Below, piece by piece: positions 11,801-23,818 of a stretch of 64,000 bases of DNA. The position numbers and the translations under genes are program-made. The notes under the pieces are model-generated. The model had not been told where the DNA came from. It ran no database searches and saw only the letters and a program-made list of their open reading frames with translations. The stretch spans positions 1,596,811 to 1,660,810 of the forward strand of contig NC_023758.2 in NCBI RefSeq assembly GCF_000499845.2. The letters run 5' to 3'. This DNA is from Phaseolus vulgaris. Lineage: Eukaryota; Streptophyta; Magnoliopsida; Fabales; Fabaceae. The number at the start of each line of letters is the position of its first letter. The first letter of the stretch is position 1.

Positions 11801-14800
11801 TAAAGTAAACCATAACAGTGAGTGATGTTACCTTTGCCGTCATATCATCAGAACAAGAGGCCAATAATGAACCAGTGGGATCCCATTTGATACAATTAAC
11901 TTCACTCTGAAATTGTGAAAGGCCATCATTAGACAGTAAAAGCTTATCCAAGCACTAGATTGCATTTTAATGAAAACTTAATGCAGGACCTATAAAGCTA
12001 GTTACACAGAATTCAGTAATCAAGCAGATCATTAACTACTGACTTTGCTGTCTGTAGATTTTTATAAGGCCACCTAGGAAATGACAACTTAGCAAATCAA
12101 GATTTGTTAGCACTACAATATATTAGAATAAGACTGGGGTCCTCCCAGTCCAGCATGTCCAGCCATATTTGATATGCCCAGGTTTACCCAAAAGACATTC
12201 TAGAAGATACAAGTTAGATAAGGCCTCAAACTACGCTGCTAGAAAAAAGGAGTGTGCAGGGAATGCTTGTATGGGGAAGTAATACGTGCACAAATAGATC
12301 CCTTGAATTGCAATTTCTTAGATATAAATAAGACAGTCCTTGTTTTTCTATCAGGATTCATCTTCAAAGCACCACCTCAAGGATGTACATAGATTCATTG
12401 CCAAACAAGGCTAGGCCTTTTAAACTTCTTATCAATAAAGTAGGGAATGGATTCATCGCCAAAGCACTATCCCAGGATCATCCATCAATCAGTACAATTA
12501 CCCATACTTTCCATTTTTAACCTCTCCCTCCCATAGGTGTAATCTCAGTATCATATGTAACCGTGCATAGCATAATCTTTTAAAAAAATGAGGTGAGGTG
12601 TATGAACCTGATGGCCAACAAAAGTTTTAATTGGGAGGTTTTCGCCAATCTTGCATACATGTATTTTAGTGTCAGTTGAGCTTGTTGCAAATGACACATT
12701 GTTGCGCCAGTCAACATCAAGTGTCCAACCTAAACAGCATAGAAAACCCAAATTTCATAAGTTATCAATAAAAATGGTTTAAAATATTATCGGAAAGAGT
12801 TCTTTTCATACTATAAAATTCCACCTTGTAAAGAAGGGTGTATTTAAAATTTTACCTGAATGAAATTCAAATTGTTGTTTCCATTTCACAGCTTTCACAT
12901 CCCATACAATTGCGGATTGGTCACAACTTCCAGTGAGAAGATAATCACCTTTCTTATTCCACTTCAAAGAGAATATGGGTCCCTTGTGTTTGCTTAAAAT
13001 ACTGCTCAGTTCACCTGGTAAAAAATAACACCGCTGCATGATCAAAATTCAAAATAATAATTGAGTGTTGAGTTTTGTGCTGCAATAGATCCTAGAGGAG
13101 AGGTTTGGCCCAACTCAAAATTAAATTCACATTTCTTCCAACATAACTTATGCAACAGCTTTCCAACAGGTAAAGCAAACAACAATAAAAATGATGATTT
13201 TATATACAGGAAAAAAAAACTAAGATCTGAACACATACGACAAACAACAAGGGTATTCACACAAAACAGATACACTGAAACATTCAACTGGTGCATGTTA
13301 GCATATAAAAGTTGTTAAAGTTTAAAATTCCTTATCATCTAAATCACTTAGTTTGATTTCGTTGTATAAACCCATTGGTGGTCCAAATTCTTGCTAAGTT
13401 TATAATCACATATATCTTACAAAAGGCTTTACTGAAAGTCTATGTTTATAAGAAATGACCTACCATTGGTGGTCCAAATTCTTGCTTGCCCATCATATGA
13501 GCCAGTTGCAAGAAGTGTCCCCTCCCCCTGCATTACGGCAACTAGAGGTCAAACTTTTCACAAAATAAAACATAATTATGACTTAATATATTAAATATTA
13601 CAAACAATAACCATTAATATACAAATATTACAAATGCATAAATAAATACCTAAGCATACCAAGAGAGAGGAAAAGAATTAAAAATAAAATGCTAAATCTC
13701 CTATCTATTTTTCTTGGCTTTCACACAACAGACAGACCTACTGAAACCTCCCTTGAAAGTGAAACATATAAAACATGACCTATTGTACAATTTCCTTGTC
13801 ACAAACTTACCCTGCTTCAGTGAGGCTGGTGAAGGTTTGAAAAACAGAGATGTACGGAGAAAAATTAGCAAAAGAATAGGAGAGGGTGAAGACACTATCA
13901 GTAATCATCTTGAGTTCAAATTAGAATATGCAATCAAACTCACATTCCAATCAAGTGTAGTGACATCATTACTCTTCTCATTTGTTTTACCCCTAACATG
14001 TTTCAATACAAACACATTTGGAGGGTCACTCAGCGAAGCAGATTTGCATCTCCCTTCTGGTATTGACCAAATACGAGCTGTTGAATCCCCAGACCTACAG
14101 TTGAAATTATGATAGAGAAGTTAAAAGATATTGTAAGAAGCAATTCATCAGGTCTCTATTTCTGAAACAGTTTACTCTCTTCAAAGTTGTCTGAGAACAA
14201 TAAAAGCATTCTTTAAAACATATTTCAGAACAAAAATAAAGGACATGTAGAATCAGAATTTAACATACTTTTCCTCCTACTAACATCACATATCTTTCCA
14301 AATTTACTGTGAACAAAATTTAAGGCCCTTCGATCCTATTTTAAGTCTTTTTTTTTAAAAAAAAGTGAAAGTTACAGTAGTGAATTAAAAACACTTCAAA
14401 ACAAATACGTACACAATTAAATTATTTTCAAAAGAGTTTTACAAAGTGAAGGATGGTTTCAGCTTAGCAAAAATAAATTATTGAGATATCATTATGAAAA
14501 TCAGAAAGCAATCAATTCAAGAAAGGGGAAAAATGTGATTTCAAGCCTGCTTTTGTATCTAGCAAAACAACTTAAAGCAAAGGGTCAATTGGCAAAAAAA
14601 AGGAAAATTTGAGAAAAGATGGAGATCTTCCAAAAGAAACATCCTTCACTATTAATTTAAACACTATGGAAGCAAAAATTAATTTGAATGCCATTTAAGA
14701 TGGGTGAAATGTATTGAATGCCATTTAAACCCAAATCATTCAAACATTCCTCTTCAAAGTTCCAGCAAATGAGGAAAATAACTTACCTGTGGATACTATC

Positions 14801-17800
14801 TACCTAACTGCTATTTATGACATAAATACCTTAATGACACCATGAATCCAGTTGCAAATGATTCAAAGTGTCTTATCCGCCAATGAGGAAGATAACTTAC
14901 CTGTGGATATACTATCTATGCAACTGCTATTTATGATATAACTGACTCAATGACACCTTGAATGCAGTTGTTTATATAACACAAAATTCTAAAGAACATT
15001 TGAAATTGCTAGGATTTTCTGTTTTTATAGATAAAAAAAAACAATGTTAAAGTTGCATAAGCTGAATAAAAAAATCATTTTTAAACTCTACTTTTTTTAA
15101 GAACTACAACTGCTTTTGAAAACAGGAATCTAGTAGTCCTTAAATTCTCAAATATAACCACTGATTCAAGTATACAACTAATGCAGAATTCTGACAATAT
15201 TTGCAACCATTCTTGCCAATATACTTGTGTTAAAGCTGAACAAGCACAAAATCCCAAATACATTTAGCATCTCTTCATCAAAAAGGAAGAATAACGAATG
15301 AAAATCCAAGTTGAGCAATATAGTGTACAGCTATAAAATACACACTCATAAATACATATTGATGAAAAAATTAAATCAACCACGAAGAAGATTCCTACCC
15401 TGATGCTAGAAGAGATCCTGTAGGACTCCATGCACAAGCACACACCTAAGTGTACAGTAAACAGGGCCGTTAATAGTGTTTTACAGTGAAAACAGCAGAT
15501 GAAAGCAAATATAAAAAGTAAACAAACCAAAAACATATTGATGAAATACTTCACCTCAGAAGTATGACCTTCTAAAACCATCACATCTGACCTACGGATT
15601 TCACATGGTTGCGGTGTTAATACTGTAGAAATGTCCATCCGCTCTGGTCCTACAAAAAATGAATGAAAACTTTTAATTCATTTGTTGAAGAAAAAAATTA
15701 ATTCGAACAGAAAACTAATTTGAATATTTGCAAATTCTAACAGAGAGCAGGCAGGTTCCAGTGTTGCAAAAAACATGCAACTAAATTAGAAATTGCATTG
15801 GGATATCCCCAAAAAAAAATTAATAATTTTCTGCTAGAAATAATCAGGATATAGAATTAGGACATACGGCTAGAAATACATGATATCAAAGAGAACATTT
15901 CTAATCCTAAATCCCACAAAATTGCTACTAATAAACTAATAGTTCAATGAAACTCATCACAACAGCAACCTAGATACGTAGTTTTTGTTAGATTTATAAA
16001 ACAAGCCAGATAGCCAATATTTTAGAAGTATGACTGATACAGACTGAATAATAAAAAAAAGAAACACTGGATGACAATAAGCTGGGAGTTACTAGCTCTC
16101 TACAATATCAATAACTCATTAATATATCATCAGTCATTACTCCATTCACCAAATAATCACAACAAGGGCCACAGAGAATGAGGCATCTTCCAGGATTTAA
16201 ACCTGTCACCTTCAGGTCACAGCAGTAACATTACCATTGAACCAAGGTCCACCACCATTCATCAGCTGATAGACTAATAACAACATGCAAGAAAATATAC
16301 TACAATTCTACAAATTTTACAAGGATTAAACCTTAACACAAGCAAAAAATTGTATACATAAACAGAAAATAGTTAAAAATAAAAGTAAAACATTGGATTA
16401 TAAAGAAAACTTACATTCAGGGGAAATTATTAATACAAATGATGTAATTACACCACGAGAAATGCCAAACATACAGCAAAGAACGACAGGTGATTACCTC
16501 CAAAAGCTTTATTCTGTTCTTGATCTGTGACCAGTTCTTTACTAGTCTGATTGCCACGCTTCTGTTCTAGCTCTTTAAGATTTTCTGCCTGATCTCTATC
16601 CTTTTCACATTCTTTTGCCCTTTCATGTCTTTCTTTTCCTTTTACCCATCCTCGCCCACCTTCATGCTCCTTTTCAGATTTCTTATTTCTATCCTTATGT
16701 AGTTTTTTCCTTCTTTCATTAACCATTTTCCCAAGTTCATGCACATCTTTTGTGATAAGTTCCAAAGGTTGTAAGAATGAAAAATCTTCATCCAGGTTTA
16801 TATCACACTGGCAAGCTACAATTGATCAGTATGCACCCTAGGGTACAAAAAGCTTAAATACCATTCAAACACATGGATGTTATGACGGTAGTAAAAACTA
16901 GAGTTAAAATAAAGAATACTAACATTACTCAAGTTGGCTTCCATCTCCAAGTACTGTAGCCCCTTCTGAACAAGTCTAATAAGAGCACCTATTGGTACAA
17001 GCGTTCCATCAATGGAGATTTTGTTAATACCTGCCTCATTTCCAAATGCAAAAGCAGTGTGTATGAAACCTGCAGTTATAACAAGAGTAACCAAAATCCA
17101 ATTCAGTTTCTTTGCACATTATGCCCTTCACATCAATACAGAAAGCTTTATTAAAATTTAAAGAAACAATTTTTTTTGGTTAAGAAAATTTAAAATCAAT
17201 TTCAGAACTTCTCCCACCCTAATGAATGCCCTAGTCCATTTTATTCCACTGACACTATTGCAACAATGGAGTATTTGTCGTAGTTATCTTTCTAAAGTTA
17301 TTTAAGAAATTTAATTCATGAATGACAAATTGGCAATAGCATTTATTTCGTGTGTGTGTGTGGTGGGGGGGATTCACTAACAAACTTTCATCTTGAGCGT
17401 ATTTTAAGAAAACCGAAGTTATAACTTATTAGAATATACCTTATAAAAACTAAATGCAAGTACATTAACAAACCCCTACACACATACAAAGAACATTTCT
17501 TCCAGTGAGTTTTCTATATCATGTTTCAAGGTTACAAATCTGAGATGAAATAAATTTTAACTATTCAAAGCAGCTGATAGTTTCCTTTGTTGCTAGAGAT
17601 TAAATTGCTCATACTTATTTAACTTTTGCGTTATGACATACTTAACTTGGTTTCAATATTAATTTTGAATAATGTATGCTATGAGTAAAGACTTTATAAG
17701 TGAAATTTCTTTGTCAATAAAATAAAGTCACGAATATTATGGGGATTAGTCCGATGCAAAAGTTGCCCTTTGTTACCTATTGGTCACAGGTTTGGACTGG

Positions 17801-18613
17801 AAAAATAATGAATAATGTTTTTTTTTTAGTTTAGTTCAATATTGTTTGATATATTATACTAACTAATATAATAACATTTGTTAATTATTACCAGTTCCTC
17901 CATTGGAACTTAGATCAGTAAACCTTGCTCTTGCATATCAAGGGACTAGAGTAATATTTTTTGCATGCATTTTATAGTAGATAACAATCGTGACTGAAAA
18001 CCTAACAATGTCTAATTTCAGTGGAACTAGACTGCAATCTCGAGGTGAAATTAGGTTGCAAATGAGGGTCTGGTCACGTCTATTTAACCCAACTAAACTC
18101 CCAGCCCCAGAATTGGGTGAGCAATTGATAATACCAAAACATTCATGACTCTAGACGAAAAAATCAAACAGAATTTCACTTCAGAACTACAACATTGTAG
18201 TCTTGAAACCAGAGAACAATCTTTCAGCATCAGAACAATCAATGTCCACTCCTTCTACCTTAAACCAAAATAAAATTAAAAGCTCCATTTTGGAATCACC
18301 ATTGTCGCCAACCCTAACCAATTAGCCACAACATTTTCAGCTCTTGGTCAAACCAACCAGCCAAGACCGTTAGAATTCCAAAACTCAAAATTAGCCCAAA
18401 ATCAAAATCTGTCCCGCTCAAATTTCACTAACCACAAAGAAGCAAAATAAGAGCGAGCAAGCAAGCAAAACGAGAGGCAAATTGTATAATAAGAAAATTC
18501 ACAACAGTGGAATGAAAAAAAAAATACGAAGGGTGGAGGAAATTAAAGAAACCTGATTCGTGAAGGTAGCGAAAGACGATATAGTTGAGTTCAACGGAAG
18601 TTATGGTGGACAT
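8824..18613 (-). CDS. HOS15-like: HOS15-like LisH/WD40 repressor (TBL1-type)
   Basis: Fourteen minus-strand coding exons were placed: 18613-18553, 17070-16924, 16807-16498, 15649-15555, 15445-15399, 14094-13944, 13527-13464, 13014-12856, 12729-12608, 11916-11832, 11650-11597, 11495-11421, 10733-10659, 9043-8824. They sum to 1665 nt, 554 residues plus TAA, all with GT-AG introns. Exons 1-2 encode a LisH domain ([17 protein letters not shown] and following). Exon 3 encodes a charged Lys/Glu/Arg linker. The rest is a WD40 propeller with repeated WD-type ends (ARIWSI, AIVWDV, VKLWDV, MLIWSL), ending VCVLDFRM. In Arabidopsis HOS15 acts in the nucleus with histone deacetylases in gene repression, including cold response, and as a CUL4-DDB1 substrate receptor. 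The product is shorter than the Arabidopsis protein (about 610 residues), mostly in the linker. Exon edges come from frame and family pattern; the start opens the LisH domain. Confidence 0.93.
9340..10560. mobile_element. LTR-retroelement debris in HOS15-like intron 13
   Basis: Most of this 1.6-kb intron is unlike its AT-rich neighbours. Near 10440-10520 a stretch reading 'TTTGAGCATCGAAGAACC', 'TTTTGCAGGTACC' and 'CGGACCGAGGAC' resembles the 3' end of plant gypsy LTRs. The segment 9640-9960 ('GGGCTCACATTGACCCAATT', 'CCTCTCTTCCTCTCCAAGGC') looks like promoter/leader sequence of another LTR, suggesting nesting. No intact ends or target duplications were found, and no coding domain. The family call is by resemblance only. 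Confidence 0.4.
14768..14972. repeat. ~113-bp tandem duplication in HOS15-like intron 5
   Basis: Two adjacent diverged copies, about 14768-14860 and 14881-14972, share 'AACTTACCTGTGGATA', 'CTGCTATTTATGA' and 'AATGACACC'. On the coding strand each carries CCACAGGTAAGTTA, a near-perfect plant 5' splice site, followed by intron-like sequence. The true exon 5 and exon 6 boundaries lie elsewhere (15399 and 14094). Confidence 0.65.
16130..16252 (-). mobile_element. tRNA-derived SINE-like sequence in HOS15-like intron 3
   Basis: On the minus strand the sequence starts near GTGGACCTTGGTTCAATGGT, containing an A-box-like TGGTTCAATGG. About 35 bases later comes a B-box-like GGTTTAAATCC. This spacing is that of an internal RNA polymerase III promoter as in tRNA-derived SINEs. 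No tRNA cloverleaf with an acceptor stem is evident, so it is not called a tRNA gene. The 3' end is uncertain. Confidence 0.5.
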
Positions 18614-21600
18614 GTTGCTTCCTGAGCAAACGGCTTGGTGACCTTCGAGAAGAAACGGTTACGCAAACAGCTGCGGAAACAAGAAAGGAGAAAGGGAAGA
18701 GAGAATACCGAAACGGCGAAGGAAGTAGTAGCTTAGGACTCAGGAACTACGAACGTTACTCGCTAGCTAGGTGACAGCTGCAACTACAGCAGAAAACACT
18801 GGAAAATTGCACTCTGCAAGACAATGCAGAACTTTGAGTTTCTGTGTAGTTGGTAGCCTTTGTTTTCGCAAATTGTCAATATATTTGTATTTATACTACT
18901 CTCCTCACTCTCATGCTTATTAAAAATTAAGACATGCATGTATTATGTCATGTGCGAATTTTATTATAATAATCTTTTAAAATTTCATATTTTTTTTATA
19001 TTGGAGTATTGTTCTCATTTTTATATAGCAGGAGATGTATTTATGTTTGTTTGTGTCTCAATTAAATATTATTAAGGAATTTTTTTTTATAGAAAACTCA
19101 CACAAAAAAACAAGATAACATTATTAAGAATTCAATTTTAAAAGAAAATATAAAAATTTTAAAATAAAATAGCAAATAATAATCACATAGATTGCGAATA
19201 GATATCAAGAAGAAGAAGAATTTTCACATGCTTAAAATTTCATAAAAAGTAGACACTTTATCAACCTAAAATTGATTAATATAATGTGTAGTTGATCCAT
19301 GCAGATAGAAAGAAGTTATATAGAATTTATGTTTAGAAATATATAAATAAATTATATGATATAATGTAAGATGTAGATACATTTATTCTATATATGTTTA
19401 AGATATTTATTGAACTATAAATTTATCTGTAAGATGATATATTAATTTTATTGATATATTAGAATCATATGAAAGTTGTTAGGTTGTGGTGAGAATTGAC
19501 GGAGATTTAAATAATTAAAAAAATTTATTTAAAAAATAGTTAGTATAGTAGGTTATATGATATGAGATAACTTAATTCATATGTAATATAGTTTTATTTA
19601 AAAAATAATAAAGTGAAAGTAGCTTCACATAAACATATATCTAATACGTCAAATTTACACGTATTTGTTCATAATAAATAATGTTACATTTGTCTCTTAG
19701 TTATTTTTCTCTCTTTATTTTGGTATATATATATTTAAAGTTTAGAATTTTTTATAAATATAGATTTTTGTTATAATACTATTTTATAATGATACATATT
19801 ATATTATATTATATTATATTATATATATATATATATTATAATAATTAAGTAGTGCAATATGCGATATTACATGTATAGTAATTCAACTTAAACAGTATTA
19901 CAATTTCAAACACTTCAATTGCATGAACTTATTAATATATCCTTGAAAAAATATGAGTGTTTGTTGTTTACTTATTTTTAATCTGTCATTTAATTATAGA
20001 TTATGATAGAAGATTTCAACTCTAGTGTTAATTCTCTTAAACCTCATGGTTGAAATAATTGTTATAAAAGGTGTGAAAATATGAAATAACATAATATAAT
20101 AATTATCTGTAATTTATTGTTTACTATATTAACATAATGTGATAATTTTATTTCATCACCTGTTATATTGTATCACTGCTGTGTCGATCAAAGTTTGAAC
20201 AAGATATAATAAGTTATCTATTTTCTTCTCTATATATAATACTTTTCACATAAACTTAAATGATTATAATGACTAAAAATATAAAAATACTTTTATTCCA
20301 ATATTAAAAAACATTTGAATCCTAATATTAATTTTATAAAACTTATTTCATGTAGTTACAATTTTAAGAAAAGTAACTAAATAAATAAGATATTTTTCTA
20401 TAATTTTTAATAATATATATATGATAATATATATCATAACTTTTATTTAATATTTATATTTATAATTATAATAATTGCAACACATAAATTTAAATTATAT
20501 TATTTGTTAAAATATTAAAATTACATAATAATTATTTGAATCTTGTTAATATATTAATTAAATTAATATCAAAATATAATTTTATACAATGTACTTAATT
20601 TTTTTTTAAAGTTTTATAATTTGTAAACAAATTAAATTAAAAGTTTATATTTTAAAAAATTGTATGTGATTTTAAGAAAATAATTTGTCAACATAATTTA
20701 TATTATATTCTACTTTTGTTAATTTTTATTTTGAACGTATTAAATACTATAAAAGATTATACTTTATTATGTTTTTATTCAATTATATTATATGTATTTA
20801 CTCTATTAAATCGTGTTTATCAAACCAGTTTTAAATATTTTATTGAATTAAAAAGAAAAACATATATTAATCCTAAATATAATAAAATATCATTATGTTT
20901 TTTTAAATTCTTCGCAAATTAATACGAGGGGTCTCGTACAAGCCAGTAATAATTTTAACCAATGTATCTAGAAGTTTGTAACACGTAGAATTTTAATATA
21001 ATTATTTATTGAAGTAGCTTATATGTAAAATAAAAAGAAAACAGATGCTTAAATGGTATTTTATGACATATTTATTATTTAAAAAGTCATATTTGGAATC
21101 CAGTGTAATTAATATAAATATATTTACCTTAACATGATATATTTGGAATCATAAAAAAATGTATTTTATTGCTTATGTTCCGTAACTAGAGAGGAGTCTA
21201 TTATCTGCATCAGATATGTCATTATTATAAAAAAATATGACCACGGAAAAGTTAAAAGTATAAAAGTTATTTTTATTTTCATTTTATAATTCTTCCAAAA
21301 TTGCATAGTTACTAAAAAAATATAAATGGTAATAAATGTCTTCAATATAACAATTTCCAAAATTGTATAATTATTTATAAATCTTTGGAAAATGTGTAAT
21401 ATATTTTTAATTTTTATTTTATAAACTTCTAAAATTATACAATTTTATTATAAATAATTCAATGAAAAGAAACTAATTAAACTTACTATATAAAATGTGA
21501 GCAACAAAATATTCATTGTGTTTCACGGATATTCTTTGGATTTCTACAGGACTCCAAAACTTAATTATCATTATACTATGAACTCAAAGGTCTTTTCAAA

Positions 21601-21696
21601 GCTTATAAGAATTAAATAAATATAAATTTAAGCATATATATATTATATATATAAAAATATAAATATTTATAAAAAAATTATTCTTTTAAAATATAT

Positions 21697-22072
21697 CACT
21701 ATAAGACAATTATGAAATAAAAACCAATTTTTTGAAACCAAAATAATTAGTTACAATAAAAAAACTAAAATAGAGACCATTTTAAAAACTAAAAAAAAAA
21801 TAGTTTCTAAATTAGTTTATATTATTTTCTATTATTATTAAATAGTTTTTAAATTGATATCTAATTAGCAACTAAGGTTTTAACTACTAATTATTTAGTT
21901 TATAAATTTGGTAGCAAAACCTTCGTTGCTAATTAGATACCAATTCAGAAACTATTTAACAATAATAGAAACTAATTTAGAAACCAAATTTCTTTTTAGT
22001 TTCTAAAATGGTCTCTAATTTAGTTACTATTGCAACTAATTATTTTAGTTTCTACAAATTGGTTTCTATTCC

Positions 22073-22080
<8 letters not shown>
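21697..22080. mobile_element. CACTA-type foldback MITE
   Basis: It begins CACTATAAGACAATTATGAA and is palindromic over nearly its full length: 'ATGAAATAAAAACCAATTTT' at the left is mirrored by 'ATTGGTTTCTATTCCATAAT' at the right, and 'GTTTCTAAATTAG' by 'CTAATTTAGAAAC'. The right terminus is lost in the (AT)n run starting at 22081, so a target duplication cannot be shown. The centre ('GGTTTTAACTACTAATTATT') recurs near 30.0 kb. No coding capacity. Confidence 0.6.

Positions 22081-22127
<47 letters not shown>
22081..22127. repeat. (AT)n microsatellite
   Basis: An almost perfect AT dinucleotide run of about 47 bases that abuts the right side of the foldback MITE. Confidence 0.95.
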
Positions 22128-22130
<3 letters not shown>

Positions 22131-23210
22131 GAGTCATTCATTTAGTTGACAATAAAACAAACACATATAAGCTTTTAAATATAAGTTATTGAAACAATTT
22201 TCTAACATAAAAATATATGTAAAAATAAATAATTAAATTAATCATTTTTAAATAATTCAAATTTTTCATTCCAATATCAATATATAACAACCATATACAA
22301 CTATATAGACCACTCATGTATCCATAAGGACATTCAAAAGACAAAAATCAATTGATGTTTTTTAGGATACTCGTATTATGTAGGTTATATAAAACATTAA
22401 CATCTAATCCAATACCAAATACATAGATTTACAAATAAACCTAGGAGAAAATATTAGCATAAGTTTAAAACATCCAATATCTTATCCATAAGGTGGATCT
22501 CAATGTGTAATGAACTCTTTCATCATTTTTTATCTACCTAATGTCTTAATTTATGTGACATACACTATTAGTGAAAAGTTAAAAAATATATGTTAATAAT
22601 AAATTGATAACTAATAAGATATTAATTTAAAAATTAATATATAAATTTTATCAATAATAAAAATTATTTTAAATACTAATAATTTTTTAATATTTAAAAT
22701 AATATATAATTTAATTAATATAATAATTAATTATTTTTTTATTTATATTTAATAATTTTCTTATAATATATAATTTGTTTACAATTTATTTTAAATAAAT
22801 ACTATTAATCAAATAACAAGTATTATATATATACGTAATAAATTTTGTCTGAAACGGACATTTAATTAATATATGAAATAGTTGCTAATGAAATATATAT
22901 AAATTATAGAAACAAAATTTCAATAAATACTTTTTTTTAATTTCCGCCTTAGTATATATAAGTTAGAGAAAATATCAGCTATTAGCCAATAAACAGTTGG
23001 CCCGAAAAAGGTATTTAACTCAATAAGAACAATCAGTTTAACATCAATATCATTTTGAAGAGAGGGTTGTTAATTAAAAAAATGTAAATGTTCCCTAATA
23101 AATTTTAGTTAATATGCGTTTAAAATATCTTTATTATTTTACTTTGCATACATAAAAAAATATTTAAAAGACGTGATAAATTAAAATGATTAGAAGAAGC
23201 AAATGATATA

Positions 23211-23350
23211 TGTTCAAAGTTTTGAAAGTAGGTTCCAGACAAAAAGTTTGAAAAGCCTAATTTTCAAAGTCAAAGTCAAAGAAAAGTAGTATTTATTTTA
23301 CCTTTCTAAGTTAGTGTATTATTGGAAAGCTTTTATATATATATAAAGAT
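23211..23350. repeat. CYP81E flank module, copy A
   Basis: About 140 bases are shared with copy B (from ~25546) and copy C (from ~28160): 'TGTTCAAAGTTTTGAAAG', 'AGTAGTATTTATTTTACCTT', a 'TTAGTGTATTAT'-type block and a TATATATATA run. This copy carries AAAGTCAAAGTCAAAG (about 23267-23282), two TTGAC W-box cores on the minus strand. It lies about 0.5 kb upstream of the first CYP81E-like gene. Confidence 0.7.
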
Positions 23351-23751
23351 GTGATTATTTAAATTTGAAATATATGTATTAATTTATTAATACTATTTAT
23401 TCTCAGTTTTAAATTAGTAAAAGCAGAAAAAATGATGAAAAGACTAACAAATCAGCATGAAATATTTGATATATTCATGGTGGATTGTATTATTTATAAC
23501 ATTTACTTTTACCTTATAAATAAATAAACATAACATATTTTAACATTTTAATTTACATTATAAATTCTTTCTTATATAAAAAAATTAATAATAACTTGTT
23601 TTAATAATTTTTTTATTAGATATGATTTGACTTTTAGCATCCATATATCATTTTAAAGTGTCTTAATTGTTGAGTTATACAGCTAAATGAAGAAAGCCGT
23701 CAATGTGGAAAAGTGAGGGATTGCAAAATTTGAAAAGTACACAGAGAAGAA

Positions 23752-23759
23752 TATATAAA
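23752..23759 (+). promoter_or_regulatory. Probable TATA box of first CYP81E-like gene
   Basis: TATATAAA lies 60 bases upstream of the start codon at 23819. A transcription start about 30 bases downstream would leave a leader of ~30 nt. The spacing is normal for a plant gene. Confidence 0.6.
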
Positions 23760-23818
23760 GACTAGGAATGGCGAAAAGATTTGCATCAAATTCAGTGATT
23801 CTTTGAACTTTGCTAACC

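Larger units (their letters stand above)
18614..23210. other. AT-rich spacer between HOS15-like and CYP81E-like genes
   Basis: The first ~200 bases (GC-richer, about 18614-18830) are the likely 5' UTR and promoter of the HOS15-like gene. Beyond that the DNA is extremely AT-rich with only short, biased open frames. It contains an ATTAT/AT microsatellite (about 19796-19850), the foldback MITE at 21697-22080 and an (AT)n run after it. No gene was recognised. Confidence 0.55.

Noticed and set aside
16160..16252. Functional tRNA gene
   Set aside because: A- and B-box-like motifs exist, but no matching acceptor or anticodon stems; fits a SINE better.
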